Source: Serinus canaria (taxonomy: Eukaryota; Chordata; Aves; Passeriformes; Fringillidae). From it: DNA of 64,000 nucleotides. Location of the stretch: NCBI RefSeq assembly GCF_022539315.1, contig NC_066316.1:96280179-96344178 (forward strand). The letters are read 5' to 3'. Under the pieces are notes generated by a model, which was given only the letters and a program-made list of their open reading frames with translations, was not told the DNA's origin and ran no database searches. This document shows, piece by piece, positions 1 to 12,235 of the stretch. A program made the translations under genes and the position numbers. Positions within the stretch are counted from its first letter, which is position 1. Each line of letters begins with the position of its first letter.

Positions 1-2980
1 AACTGAGGAAATAAGAGAGCTCATTTAAAAAAAACACTTGAGAAAAAAAGAATCTGTCAGACTTAGTATAGCTACTTATATTTGCACTCTATGGCCCTTG
101 TTTGCTGATTTAATGGGACTCCAAAGGACTCTTTGGCTTTTATGTTTCTTTTAAATGTATTTTTTAAATGTTTCTTTTTAAATGTATTTAATTATTTATT
201 TTTCTTATTTTTTATTGGAATTAAAATTTACAAAATAGGAAAAAAAATTAGGATGCAAATAAAGTGTTTTATAGGACTTTAAGAAGACTGTTAAAAATAC
301 AGTGGCTTGTTTATAACAAAGTAACTTAATTTATATTAATGAATTTTACTAAGGTATTCCTGCAGAAATAAAATGCTTTTATCCAAGCATGTCCTAAGAT
401 ATAAGTGAGACAGTCATGTCATGCCTATTCCTTTCAAACAACACATGATAAAAAATATGGCAAAATATCATGAGTGAAGATTATACACAGTCTCCTTTAG
501 ACTGAGTTCTGTTATAAAAGAATCATAAAATCCTGGTAAATGTTTTTAATGTTCTAAATCTGAATGTAGGATGTTAAGATCAAATAATTATATATCTGCA
601 TCTTCAATAAGAAAATAATATTTCAGTGATATCAGAAGAGGTAAGACAAAACATCTGAGTTTCATACCTGATGGAAGTCTTTTTGTTTCTCTATATTCAT
701 TCAAGTTATTTCACCTTGTTCTGGATTGGTGATTACAAAAATAAGGATATGACAATCCATCTTCTTTATAAGAATTTTTTAGGAGTTTAGTTAATATTTT
801 CAGACTGCTTGAAGGATGAGAATTGCTGAGTGTTGTGGTGCCCTATGGCAGGAGTGGGTCAGACTGAGTGACATGCACTCCAGCTCTGGGAGTGAAGCAG
901 TGATCAAATTTTTATCTGGAGAGAGAATACTATTGATGGATTCTCAAAGTTTTGCACCATTTTTATCTTACTCAAAGAAAGGTAATGGTTAAAGCAGCAT
1001 TTTTGTGAGAAATTCAGTATGAGGAATGTTGGGTTCTTTGCTTCCTGAGGACACAAAATGCAACAAAAATAAGGGCAGACAAGGCCAAGTATCCTTGTAA
1101 AGCTTCTCAAACATGTATGTGCCTCTGTATAACACTACACTTCTAACTTTCAAGGCACTTTGTTTTTCAGTTTGATCTGGATTTTTCATAATTATTCTAT
1201 CTACTTTGATTTCCCCAAGCCTTTTTATTGCTTTCTTCACAGAGTTAGGATTATCCATAGTCTCTGCTCCTGCAAGCTGGCACGCTCCCTTTGAAGTCCA
1301 TGAATCTGTGCCAACTTACACCACTGCAGACTTATTTGATATTGTATTTTAACTACAGATGGGTCCCAGCTGCAAATCTTGGTTTGGATCCAAGATCACC
1401 CCAAACTAGGGAGTGTTTAAATTCATGATTGTGGCTTAGACCCCTCTCTATGGGTGTGTTATAAGAGAGAGAGAAAATAACTTTCTGAATAGGGTAGAGG
1501 GGCAATGCCTGTCAGGGAGGCTCTTTCATTGTGGTTAATCTGCATGAAACTGGAGACCAGTTTTTGTGGGATCCTCCTCCATAGTAGAGCTAAGAAGTGA
1601 AGAGCCATTCAAAATGAAGAAAATATACAAGAAGCTAAAATTCATTATCTGATCTAATGCAATTGTAAGATAAATCTTAATTGTAATGAATCATTGGCTT
1701 ACTGAATGAGGTTATATGCTGCATATTACTGTCTAGTACAAGAGGAAAGGAAAGAAAATCCCTATTAAAGTCCAGCAGAGCAATGAAAAATGCATAAAAG
1801 CTCAAGAAATTAGCATATATTTCATTCTCTCAAATGAACACTGCTAAATCCCATGTTGTCTCAGTTTTTCTCCTACTGCTAAAACAGAAATGAGAATTTT
1901 TTTCTATTTCATTTAGCATATCTACATAAAATTTAAATAAATTAATAGTTTTTAATTAATGTTTGTTGAAGCTTTGTTCTTCTTCAGTTTTGACCTTGGA
2001 AATTGATTAAAAGTATGTGGGATGTCATTGTTGGTAAAGCAGAGAATTCCTGGAAAGCAGCTTTGATTTTACAGATGACCAACTTAAAATGAAGTTGCTT
2101 AAAATGCTGAAACAATTTTGAGGTGTTTCAAATATAAGTTTTCTTTTGACAGCTAAAGCTCCTTCCACCCCCATCTTGATTATTGCTGTGTGTGACCACT
2201 ATTTTCAGACATTATATGAAATATTCATCAAAGATCAAATACAAATTTCAGATCAGACCTTCAGAAGGGTTGCCCAGCTGACCTGAATGATATGCCAATG
2301 TTCCAATGTCTGACAGACCAGGAAGAAGCAGAAGCAGGGTAGGCTTTGCCACATTATCTTCCCAACAGGTTTCTGTGCTGGTGAAAGATGACCAGAAAGG
2401 GGGCCTGAGTATTTTATGTCCATTCAATTTGCTGTTGCTCTGCCAAAGGTATGAGCTCCAGTTGTGAAGGAACACCAGTTTGCTAGCATAGAGGATGCTA
2501 GGAATGGACTCAGAGCTCAGACTCCTAAATAAGTTGCTGATATCTAACACATGCTAGTAATGTACCTTAACCCTTGTTTGCTGTTTGTTTTTACAGTAAG
2601 TCTTCACTCCCAGGATTCACAGTCTGTTAAGCACCATTTGAGCAGACAACAGAGACACAGATACAATGAGGAAGGAGGCTTAGGTGAGCTTCAAAGTGGC
2701 ACATTTATTGGGTGGCCTGTGACAGAGCATTTGCCAGGCAGTCCTGACTTCCTCTCATTCCCATGAGAGTTGCATTTACCTCTGGGAGAAGGAAATGTCA
2801 CCACTGCATATCTGGAGGGTGTCTGAAGCAATCACTTTTGTGCACTGTACACTGTGAACACACAGTTGCACTTATAATACATATGTGTCTTTTGTACCTT
2901 TGCAACAGCACACTGAAGCTAGCAAATAATTTGCTGCTCTGAAAAATAAATGTGCTGAATTCAGTCCTCTTTTCAATCCT
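1..2980. other. AT-rich non-coding DNA, nothing recognised
   Basis: All frames are broken by stops, and the longest open stretches (about 100 codons) show no recognisable protein. Runs of A/T and TTTAAATG-like motifs dominate the first 600 bases. The parts around 2.25-2.55 kb and 2.6-2.78 kb are less AT-rich but match no repeat family I know. I see no retroelement ends, CpG cluster or RNA gene. Confidence 0.6.
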
Positions 2981-2984
2981 TTGT

Positions 2985-3010
2985 GTATATATATATGTAT
3001 ATATATATAT
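2985..3010. repeat. Short (TA)n microsatellite
   Basis: Two runs of alternating TA, broken once by a G, form a short AT dinucleotide repeat. Such repeats are unstable in length and melt easily. No functional claim is made. Confidence 0.85.
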
Positions 3011-3013
3011 GAC

Positions 3014-6000
3014 ATTTCTTACATCACTGTAATTTATTTTTCTACCTTCAGAGCCCTCCAAAGTTTTTGCTTCCTTGATACTGTTCTATTGTAAAGAATA
3101 AGCATTATGCACTAGCACTGTTAACTTTCCATGACTGAGTAGAACAAATAGGGAATCCAATCAGTCAAAAGCACTCTGAGGAGACTTGGCTTGAAAAAAA
3201 TGCTTACAAATTTGTAGGCAAAATAACTTAATATATACTTCATGGTTTATAAAAAGATTACAGTCAATATTTGCATAAATTTATCTTCCTAAGCTGTAAT
3301 ATATGCTACTGCCTTAGTTATACTGACCTTTTCTAAAAATAAATGTTATTTCCTTAAGTTATTGCCATGCCATTCCTGTATCTTAATTAATGGATTTTTA
3401 GTCAAGCATCACTCCCTCAACTGAAAGGAAGCAGTTTAAATATTTTACAGAATGTTCTATTTTGGCTAGCAGCTGAGCATACTAAGAGGAGGATATTTGG
3501 TACGATGGTAATATTCTTTTTCTTCAGTAATCATTCAAACCCCAAAGGCATTTCTTGTGCATTTTTCATGTCACATGGGCCTTCCCTCCAAGTGAGCATG
3601 ATATTCATGCCCCAGGTGGAGCCTGAGCTGAGATCTTATTCCATCAACGGAGAGAATGGCTTGTACTACCCACTACAGCACCAAAGGCAACCTCCCTACC
3701 TTTGTCCATATAAAACAGCCCTAAGTTTGCAGATTGCATTAGGGGAATATATACATGAAAGAATTTCTTGCTAGAAGCTCAAAGACCCTGTTCCTCAGGG
3801 TCCAGATCTGAAACCTTAGATTTAATTGTCCCATTATTTATGCAATATTTACACAGCATTGCCATGGATGCAATTCCCATTGTATACAGAGCTAGTGGCT
3901 GGGTATACCTGACATGGCTAAATGTTTGAGCATGACACTAAATCAATCTCCTGTGTCCTGAGTCTCTCTGAGGAGCCCGTGCAGATCAGTTCTGTGGTGG
4001 ATCAGGCTTGTACACCACATGCACAAGGAGTCCAGCACAGTCCCACTGCACATGTGGTGCAGAATTGATCTTGCTTGCTTTGCTCAGAAGCTCACACAAG
4101 GCTGCCAGACCCTCAAAAATTATTTAGAAAATACAAGGCAATACCTCTAAGGCTGTAGAGAAATGATAAAATTTTAATTTACTGACAAAACAGGCACAGT
4201 AGGAGAGTCTAAGGGAAATATTTAATTAAATATTAGCCTAAAAATTATCTTGCCCAGACAACTTTAAAATTATTCATTTGAGTATTTTTGCACACTCTTT
4301 CTTCTTTTTTATAGTTCTATTCCTTGCTTCTTCCTCTAAGTGACCAAATACATTGTCTTTTGTGTTTGTGAGGTATTTAGTGGTAACACAGAGGGCTGTA
4401 TTCACTTGAGGATAGATTCTCCAGTCTCACTGACCTTTGAATCCTGAAATATCTGTAGGTCCAGTCTCGAATGTTGCACACAACAAGAAGTCAAACGCTC
4501 ATCACAGGAGAGCTCCTGCTCACCTGTGCAGAGTTGCATAGCTGTCAATGTGCTGAAAGATGCAAGTCTGATCCTGAAAGCACTGTTCATGTGAGAAAAA
4601 TGTATTCACAGGGGGCCTGACATGGCAAGGACCCAAGCAACTCTGGCATCTATCCAAAAAAGCACTTAATGCATACGCTTAGAGCTACAATTCAGCTGCA
4701 AGTATGTGAGCAGTAGCATTGCCTTTGATTGACACTGAATCAACAAGATGTGAGAGGTGATTAACAAATTTATCAAGCAAGGGCAATATTTGGCCCAGGA
4801 CTGGACTTCTGTTGTTCAGTTCCTGAATAAAGAAACAGAAACTGTTTGTAGGGGCTGCACAGAACTTTCTTGACACAGAGATTTTTCAGGCAGACATGGT
4901 GACATTAGACACAAAAGTATCAGAGCTTTCCTAATGTGTGAACAAACTAGAAACGTGAATAGATACGTTAACACTAATAAATTAATCTAGAGCTCTGTTC
5001 ATTGACTACCACAGAAGAAGTCTTAATGAAGAAAACTGAATACATTCTTTTTACTTGCATAATACCTTTCCCCTATATGGATAAATCTAGCGGAATCTGG
5101 TCTTTTCTTAAACAACACCCACTTTATAAAGCACACTGTGGAATTACTGATGCATCCAAAGACCAAGAAAGACCTTTTTTTAAGATTTAAAAAAAACACA
5201 GCTTCCCAAATTTATTCATTAGCAGGAAATGTCTCTACTAATTTAAGGTTGAAAGATTATTAATAGAAAATGGGCCCATTTATTCAGAAGTTACATTTTC
5301 TGATGTGGTGTATATGACTATTGCAAAACTTTGCTCACAATTCTGGAAGCATGAAAGTGTGAGGGCAATAATAATCAGGAAGGGAAGTGTCAAAAAGGGA
5401 ATTTATCTGAGAGAGGAGGCATAGAGCAAAGTTGTTAGGGATACATTAGCCCACAAGAATGGTTTTTGAAGACAAGAAAATAAGTTAGTGTAGTTTGAGG
5501 ACTTGTATGAATTTCTTCTAGTTTGGGGAGTTTCTGAGCCTTCCTGTCAATGGCAGATATTTCTGCCATTGTTCTTGCCTGCAAACTGGAATTCAGATGT
5601 CCCTAAAAGACAGTTTTCAGGCATGTTTTTGTGAACCTCTTCTTAAATTAGGATTTAGCAATTTTATTTTATGTTCCTAATTTGTGGGGGAGGGAGTATG
5701 ATGCTGACACACAGAGAAAGTTTCCAGGATGGAAACATACTTAAAAGCACTTCTTCAGTTTCAAATAGAAATATATAATCCCCAAATTTCCAGAATCCAT
5801 GGATTTTCAATAGTTTATACTATCATCAGTCTTTTCTCTTTTTTTTTTTTCTTTTTTATCCAGTTTGGCCTTTTTAGCTTTTGAACAGATTATATTGAGC
5901 ATGCACTTGAGGTTTCAAAAGAAATTTTTAGTCCATTGGGTAATCAGTTCCTTAGGTTTACATCCAAGCCACAAAATATGTATTTGTGCCAAATTTTGCC

Positions 6001-6960
6001 TTGCTACATGAAGTTGTTGAAAAATCTGCTCAAAATGCTGTTGGTCAGGTTTGTAGCTAAATTATATACATTAAACCTCATCTTTTCATGAATAGTTTAG
6101 GTTCAACATTTTCAGTGTCTTGAGCCTCAGCTTTTACTTTATAGACAGCTATTTGCAAGAGAAAATACATTTAATTCCACAGCAGTTGACATTGAGAGCA
6201 TATTGTTGATACAGGCTTCAGTGATAACCTTGTGTTTTAAATTGTTTCTGTCCTAGTTTAACAGCACAGTTTGTTGTTAACCAGTTTCCTTTTTATCCCT
6301 TCTAGCTGCAGATTTATTCACAGAAACACATCGTACAAATGATGATTTATAATAGAATCATGTTGCCTGAGAAAATGTATTGATTTAGAATGAAATTGCA
6401 GTCTTTACTACAAAGGCAGAATGAAAGAGATGAGGGTGATCTGCCTTGAGTTAAACTAAATTTCTCTGACTGCCCTATACCTGTGTTTTCTTTCTTTTGT
6501 AATATTTTACATTATAGAAAATGCTGCATTAGGCATTTTTGTATTCAGTTCTTGCAATCTACATTCCTCAACATGCCACAATTACTATGATTGTCTTTGC
6601 TCAGTTCCTTCATCAGTTCAAAGTAGTACAGCATTTACCTTGGTAGCATTTAAAGTGAACCGATCAATAGCTAGATGTTTGCTATTAAGAATGATGAAGA
6701 AAGGTTGAGTGGGAGGCAAACAAGGTTATCTACTTTTAATATATTACCTAATTATTTTCTGTGTTGGAAGGAAGGCATGCCTTCATTTAATTGATTTTAA
6801 TACACACACATGCAATTAATGCAGATGGCCAAAAGTGGACATTACAAATCCTGTCCAATTTTTGCTGTTTTCATTTGTTTGTTAAGTTCCATGTCTTCTC
6901 TAAAGAAAATGCATTGCTCTATTGTTTAAACTGTTGTTGAAATCAGAACTTTAGGACAGC
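3014..6960. other. AT-rich non-coding DNA, nothing recognised
   Basis: No gene or dispersed repeat is recognised. At 3784-3802 a 7-bp inverted repeat (GACCCTG / CAGGGTC, 5-base loop) could form a small hairpin. Around 4012-4060 the words ACCACATG and CATGTGGT form a looser inverted pair. A T-rich run lies near 5839-5855. Open frames here are 60-90 codons, as expected by chance. Confidence 0.55.
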
Positions 6961-6973
6961 CAGGCAGCTTCAG

Positions 6974-6985
6974 TATATAAAAAGG
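6974..6985 (+). promoter_or_regulatory. TATA-box-like motif followed by a G-rich run
   Basis: TATATAAAAAGG followed by AGGGGGAAAG matches the eukaryotic TATA-box consensus with a G-rich downstream flank. There is no recognisable gene or LTR downstream, so this is only a sequence match. In AT-rich DNA such matches arise by chance. Confidence 0.15.
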
Positions 6986-7339
6986 AGGGGGAAAGTGTGT
7001 GTTTATTGCTTAAGCCAAGGTTTAGAGAAGTTATCCTGTTCTTGAAAGAGTTAGCTTGCTTTTGATAGGGTATTTTTTAGACATGTGTGAATTTTTTAAG
7101 TTCTATTACAGTTCTTGCACAGATTCCTTCCACTTGATGCTTCTATTGCAATACAAATTCAATCAGTGATTTTATTCTACTTTCTGAGATTGAAAAAAGC
7201 CTGTTTTTTTATTTCAGAAATATTTTGGCCTTATTCTCATTATTCCATCAAAGGATCCCTTTGCTACTATTTCTTCCTTTTTTTTTTTAATAATCAGCTC
7301 TGGTACAATGCCAGCAACATGTATGCCTAAATTTGCAAC

Positions 7340-7600
7340 TGCATCAAAACTAGAGCACAATCACTAGCCATGGCCCTGGGTCTTGTCAGACCTCTTTATG
7401 GCAGAGCATCTCCTGAACTCCATCCAGCTTTTATTCCATCCTCAAAACCACATCCTTTGAGTGCCTCCAGCTCCCCCAGAAACCACGCTCCCTGCCCTCA
7501 GGCTTTCTTCTGTTTCTGAACCTCCACAGCTTCCAGAGACCCCTTCAGCCCCTTAGAGGCCAAAATGGAGTCTGAGCATCTTTGAAATGACAGGCTGTAT
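7340..7600. other. Pyrimidine-rich, GC-elevated patch
   Basis: About 200 bases are noticeably richer in C and T than the surroundings (CTCCAGCTCCCCCAG, CTTCTGTTTCTG and similar). No repeat family or coding frame is recognised. It may be an old eroded insertion or simply a local composition shift. Confidence 0.4.
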
Positions 7601-8643
7601 GAAATAGCAAAAATATCCTAAAACAGCTCTGGGGAGCAAATTAACATATGGGTGCCCTCAAATTGCAAAGTGATGAGGAGATATTCAGTATGCGCATGAT
7701 GGAAGCTGCAGATGAAGGAGGAAATTTGGTGCTAATAACACCCTGGCCTGATCCAGTTTTCATTGGTTTCTGTTATCTTTAATAGAAGCTGAATCTAGAT
7801 CAAAGAGGAAGAAAATAACAGTATACAGTGTTGTAGACTGACCCAACAGCAACATTCAAAACAACAAAGGGAGTTAATTTTCCTCTTGCTATTCATATGA
7901 GCCTAATGTGGGTTATTTTACATTAAATCAAGACAAACATGTGCCTTGAATCCTCTGCTGTACCCTCTGTCAATACTTGTGATTACAATGAGAAATATAT
8001 TCTACTCTTATTTCTTAAGCTGAATATTGTTACAGCTTCGAGAGAAGTTGTCAAGGTCTTCTGAGTTTTCTCATAGAGCCTTTGCTTCTCTCTCTTCTAA
8101 ATAATATTTTGGCCACCAAAACACAATTATTAGCACTGCACTTTCTGTGCTTGCTCTATCTGTGCTGACATATCATAAATTCGGGCACCTAAGCTGTTAC
8201 CTCATTTGATTTGGAAATAGTTAAAAATCCCTTTGTACAGTGACAGTAATATTTTTCTGTCCCTAATACATTATTGGTAAGAGGAACAGCCACTGCTGTT
8301 CTGGTCAGTCACTTACCATATTTTCATTGTTTTATATCAAGGTCTCACTTAACAAAAAATAACAGATTTATTTTTAATATTCCTGCCAAGAGGCAATGAT
8401 TCTGTAATAACTTTGTTAAATGTTCATATCACAACAGGAGCTGCTGAGAGTGTTTTGATAAGACAGGAGCTCTAATTCAATCTACAGTAATTATAATCAT
8501 AAGGGTGGGAAAGAAGGGCATATTTCAAATGTCCACTACTGTTTGAATTAGGTTTCTGAAAAACAAATCTTACTAGATAAAATAATATGAATGAAATTTC
8601 AGCTCATTTATTTAGCAGAGAGGCATCAACTGCAACTGTGATT
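7601..8643. other. AT-rich non-coding DNA, nothing recognised
   Basis: Ordinary AT-rich sequence with no repeat ends, microsatellites or coding frames I can support. It runs up to the left target-site duplication of the LTR that follows. Confidence 0.55.
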
Positions 8644-8648
8644 TTGGC
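8644..8648. repeat. Left target-site duplication of the solo LTR (TTGGC)
   Basis: TTGGC directly precedes the TG start of the LTR and is repeated exactly after its CA end at 9139-9143. The perfect match suggests the insertion is not extremely old. Confidence 0.7.
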
Positions 8649-9023
8649 TGTAACGTTCCAAGATTTGGTATGTGACTCAAGACTAATAAAGAAGATGGGC
8701 ACTAATGTCTTTACAAACAACTCCATGGGAGGTCTTTAGGGGAAATGGATGTTAATGGTTTTGAAATGGGTCTTAATGTCTCTACCAACCTCAAGCTGCA
8801 CAAGTTTGTTACAGAACCTAGAGTTTGACTCCTGAACTTTAGTTAATAGACAAACAGGTCTGCACAAAGTCTGTTCAGAACCCAGAGAGCCTGAACTTCT
8901 GAATTTTGGAGGAAAATGACAGGTTCCAGGGAGGAATATGTGGCAAGCCATTCAGAAATCTGTACCTTCTAGTACCTCAGCCGATGGGGAAAGAAAGAGG
9001 GCAACACACAGCCAGGAGTTTAG

Positions 9024-9031
9024 GATAAAAA
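9024..9031 (+). promoter_or_regulatory. LTR TATA-like element
   Basis: GATAAAAA lies about 115 bases before the LTR 3' end and 70 bases before the AATAAA, where a U3 promoter TATA element is expected. The LTR context is what gives it weight. Present-day activity is unknown. Confidence 0.45.
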
Positions 9032-9100
9032 GAGGCTTTGTCTTGCAGAATCTCCAGGGAAAAACCCCACGGGGGTATGGACTGTCTCTCCCTTTATCCA

Positions 9101-9106
9101 AATAAA
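9101..9106 (+). terminator. LTR polyadenylation signal AATAAA
   Basis: A canonical AATAAA sits near the 3' end of the solo LTR, consistent with the R region. It could still end or redirect transcripts that read through this locus on the plus strand. Confidence 0.55.
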
Positions 9107-9138
9107 ATTCCAGGACTCCTCTGTCTTCTGTATGCACA

Positions 9139-9143
9139 TTGGC
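9139..9143. repeat. Right target-site duplication of the solo LTR (TTGGC)
   Basis: Exact copy of the TTGGC at 8644-8648, immediately after the terminal CA of the LTR. Confidence 0.7.
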
Positions 9144-9555
9144 TTTTCATAGTGTGATTTTCTGTACAACATTGACTGAAGTATTTCATGGCCTCAAATA
9201 TTTATTCCTGGCTGCTAAAGTCCTTAGTGATAACTGCACTTCAAAGTTCTTCTGCCAGCTTGAATGGTAAAATGCCAGCTCTAATTATTTTCCATAATTT
9301 TGATATTCTTCACCATCTACATAAAATCCTTATGTTAGTATGGGAAAACTGTATTTTATTAATAACAGATAATAAATGGAACAACAACTCATTTTAGTCT
9401 CAGATATACGTGCTTCTCATCAGATTTGCTTCTGCTTAATACAACAAGGGATTAATCATGTGTGTTATTGATTGAATTACACATACTGAATAAGGTACAG
9501 ATTACACAAACTTATAATATATTATTTATATATATAATCTTAGGTCTCTTTAAAG
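9144..9555. other. AT-rich spacer with a TA-rich run
   Basis: Plain AT-rich sequence between the solo LTR and the next CR1 fragment. At about 9507-9541 there is an interrupted run of ATAT/TTATATAT. Nothing else is recognised. Confidence 0.55.
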
Positions 9556-9850
9556 GATCATAGACATACAGAATGTTCAGGGTTGGAAGACACCTTAAAG
9601 ACCATCTAAACCCAAACTGCTCTGCCATGGGCAGGGACACCTCCCACTAAACCAAGCTGCTCAAGGCCTTATCCAACATGACTTTGAGTGCTGCTGGAGT
9701 TGGGCCACACACAACCTCCCTGGGTAACCTGTTTCAGTATCTCATAACCCTCAGACTAAAGAATTTCTTCCATATATCTAATGCAAATTCCCCTTTCAGT
9801 TTGCACCTGTTACTCCTTATCACTACAGCATTGATGAGCACTTCAATGCT
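9556..9850 (-). mobile_element. CR1 LINE 3'-end fragment, minus strand
   Basis: The plus-strand text reads as the reverse complement of a CR1 3' end. It starts with a degenerate TCATAGA...AGAATG block, then GGGTTGGAAGACACCTTAAAGACCATCT, the CTGCCATGGGCAGGGACACC box, and then blocks matching the end of the CR1 reverse-transcriptase ORF (AACCTGTTTCAGT, AAGAATTTCTTCC, CACCTGTTACTCC). CR1 is the dominant avian LINE and is usually truncated at its 5' end, as here. The copy carries many substitutions and small indels and cannot encode protein. Boundaries are good to about 15 bases. Confidence 0.85.
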
Positions 9851-11849
9851 TACAACTAATGAGCTTAAAATTAGGTCACTCTCCTAAATCTAACACTAAA
9901 TTTCATAATTCTTATAGAACTGGACCCTAATGCCAATATACAACAGATAAACACACAAGGTTTACCATGGAAGCAAAAGTGATTCAGCACTAGTAGATAA
10001 CATCAGAAAGAGCAACACAGCCTGAATGAGCAGCTGGCTGCCAGCTATTGGCCTGGAAATGTTTTCCAGTTAAATAGGATGAAGGCAGAAGTAAAAGTCA
10101 CACATGTATAAGCACTAAGTAGCAGCATTTGTTGTGGACAACAGGAAAACCAATGCAGGGTATTCAAAGAGAAACTTTTGCTGTAGATGATCCCTTAATG
10201 CAAAAGGCCAGTTTCAGAATTGTGCTGTCAAGGTGACTCTGTTGTCACTTTTGAAGATTGCACTGTTTAATATATTTAATACTTCCTTGCCATCATACAT
10301 TCCTTATATTGACAGATGAATGACAGATGAGGGTCTTTTCCTGTGTGTCTCCCCTTTTGAGCTGAAGCAAGTCATGGAAGGATAATTACAAAGCAAGAGA
10401 ATATGGAGGTGATTGAGCTGCTTTGTCATTTGCTGGGATTAGTGAATGTATTCAGTGAGTCACAAGGTGCTCATTAAACAAAGACAAAAAAGAACTATCA
10501 CCACTACATTTTTTATTTTATACAGAAGCCTCAAAAATGGCAAATATGTTCCCCAGGCTTTTTCCTAGATGCTTTTGCAGAATCACTAAAGGCTGAGAAG
10601 AAACACTGCTTTGTTATTAGCAGCAACTTTTATTCCACAAAGCAATATCCAAGCAGCACAAAAATACAGTCTTGAAGCCCGTAGCATCTTTTGGTATTTT
10701 ATTCTTCTTTGGAAAACTGACTATAATAGCATCTGAAATGGTAAGCATTATCCTAATTCCATGACTTGCTTGCTCAGAGACAAAATGCTTTCTATATCAA
10801 AACTCAAAGACATGAAAGAGCAAAGATTACTAAGTTGTGCATGGACATGTTGGTACTAACATTCCTCAGGTAGCTCATAAAATTATAGAACACTTGTGGC
10901 TTACAGTGCATGTAACACTAACTCTCTGGGAAATGCTGAAATACTGCTGAAATGTTGAAATTTGGAAAATGAGTGTAGAATTGCTGGTATATTCAGCAGT
11001 AAGGCAGTTACACTACATAGCAGCACCTCAGAATACTAAAATACCTCTGTCAACAGGGAGAACAGACTGTGCAACTGTGATGATCTATCAATTTGCTGTC
11101 AAACTCTTCTCTCAGTCTGACAGTGGTCCTCACTCTTAAAACCAAAGTGCTGGCATCCCATATGACTATGCAGAGAATTAAGGTTATTTAGGATGTCTCT
11201 GCCTTGGTCTTGGTGGTCACTTAATTATTCCTTATAAGACCAATGGAAATAGTTCCCACTGATAAAAGTGCCTTGACACATTCAGTATATCAAATCAACT
11301 ACAAAGAATAAAATGTTTTATGGTTTTGGTTTTTTTTTTTTTGTTAATTCAAAATGTTACAAAACAGGGCATTTCAAAGGAAGATGTTCACATGGAGTTA
11401 GATAAATAATTGACATCTTCACCTTTGAAAATCTTCCTTTAGACCCACAAGGAGAATTTTACTTTTATATTGATATGGACAAAAGTGATGCCCCTGGGAA
11501 TCCCCAGCCCAAGTTTGCAGCTTTAGTTTCTGTTATGAGAAGAGTGTGTCCCCAGTGAGGCATCCACAACCCAGATTTAATTCACTTGGACGAACTGTGT
11601 GTGTCAGAAAGGTAAGAGAGCTCTCATGTGAAGCAAAGATTACTGGAATTAATGCCTTGACATTAGGATGAGGTATTGTGTATCAGGCAGCATTGCAGTA
11701 CTATCAAGGATCTTCTCCTTGAATTCAATATGAACCAAATTTAGGTAACTGATTTAACATCTTGGCAGGAGATGCAAACTTTCTCAATTTTTCTGTTTTA
11801 GCCCTGACTTTCACATTTCAGACTGCATAATGGGTGGATAATAGGATCA
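9851..11849. other. AT-rich non-coding DNA, nothing recognised
   Basis: No gene, LTR or known repeat is seen. A small direct repeat (GACAGATGA twice) occurs near 10310-10330, and a T-run at about 11331-11342. Open frames are short. Confidence 0.55.
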
Positions 11850-11945
11850 ATCACAGAATGGCTTGAATTGGAAAGGGCCTTTGAAGAGCCTCTCATGTAA
11901 CCCCCTACCAGAGACAGGAACATCCAACAGGATGGAAGTTATTTC
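11850..11945 (-). mobile_element. CR1 LINE 3'-terminal scrap, minus strand
   Basis: AATCACAGAATGG followed by TTGAATTGGAAAGGGCC and a diverged ACCCCCTACCAGAGACAGGAACATC block matches the reverse complement of the last roughly 90 bases of CR1. It is shorter and more diverged than the copy at 9.6 kb. About 165 bases downstream begins a (GATA)n array. Confidence 0.7.
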
Positions 11946-12095
11946 TGCTGCGTTCTGAACTGAACATGCATAATTGCTGTAGTCCTGGAAAGGGAGCTCA
12001 AACTCTTCTGGACCAGGCAGAGAGCACAGCTGAACATTGTGGGAATGCTCTCCAGCCAGATTATCAGAGATAATTAATGCTTCCTCCTTTGAGAC

Positions 12096-12110
12096 AGATA
12101 GATTAGATAG

Positions 12111-12175
<65 letters not shown>
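12096..12175. repeat. (GATA)n microsatellite
   Basis: About 16 uninterrupted GATA units (12111-12175) follow a few imperfect units from 12096. The array runs straight into a short (TG)n and TATA/CATATG-rich stretch ending near 12235. On the minus strand it gives a meaningless repeated reading frame (Ser-Ile-Tyr-Leu). It is likely length-polymorphic. Confidence 0.97.
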
Positions 12176-12235
12176 TGTGTGTGTGTATACAAAAGTGTGT
12201 GTGTCTATATACATATGTACATGTAAACATATCAA
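12176..12235. repeat. (TG)n / TA-rich tail of the GATA array
   Basis: Two GTGTGTGTGT runs separated by TATACAAAA, then alternating ATATACATATGTACATGT. This is mostly alternating purine-pyrimidine sequence grown onto the end of the GATA array. Confidence 0.8.

Larger units (their letters stand above)
8649..9138 (+). mobile_element. Solo LTR of an endogenous retrovirus, about 490 bp
   Basis: The segment begins TGTAAC and ends GCACA, giving the TGT...ACA ends typical of retroviral LTRs. It is flanked by identical 5-bp sequences TTGGC at 8644-8648 and 9139-9143, which I read as the integration target duplication. Inside, in the expected order on the plus strand, are a TATA-like GATAAAAA at 9024-9031 and a polyadenylation signal AATAAA at 9101-9106, about 32 bases before the 3' end. 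No internal retroviral sequence lies on either side, so this is a solo LTR left by recombination between the two LTRs of a provirus. The exact family is not identified. A 5-bp duplication fits several avian ERV classes. Confidence 0.72.

Noticed and set aside
11847..12230. Minus-strand 127-codon frame with Ser-Ile-Tyr-Leu repeats
   Set aside because: Runs through the GATA array and the CR1 scrap; low complexity, not coding.
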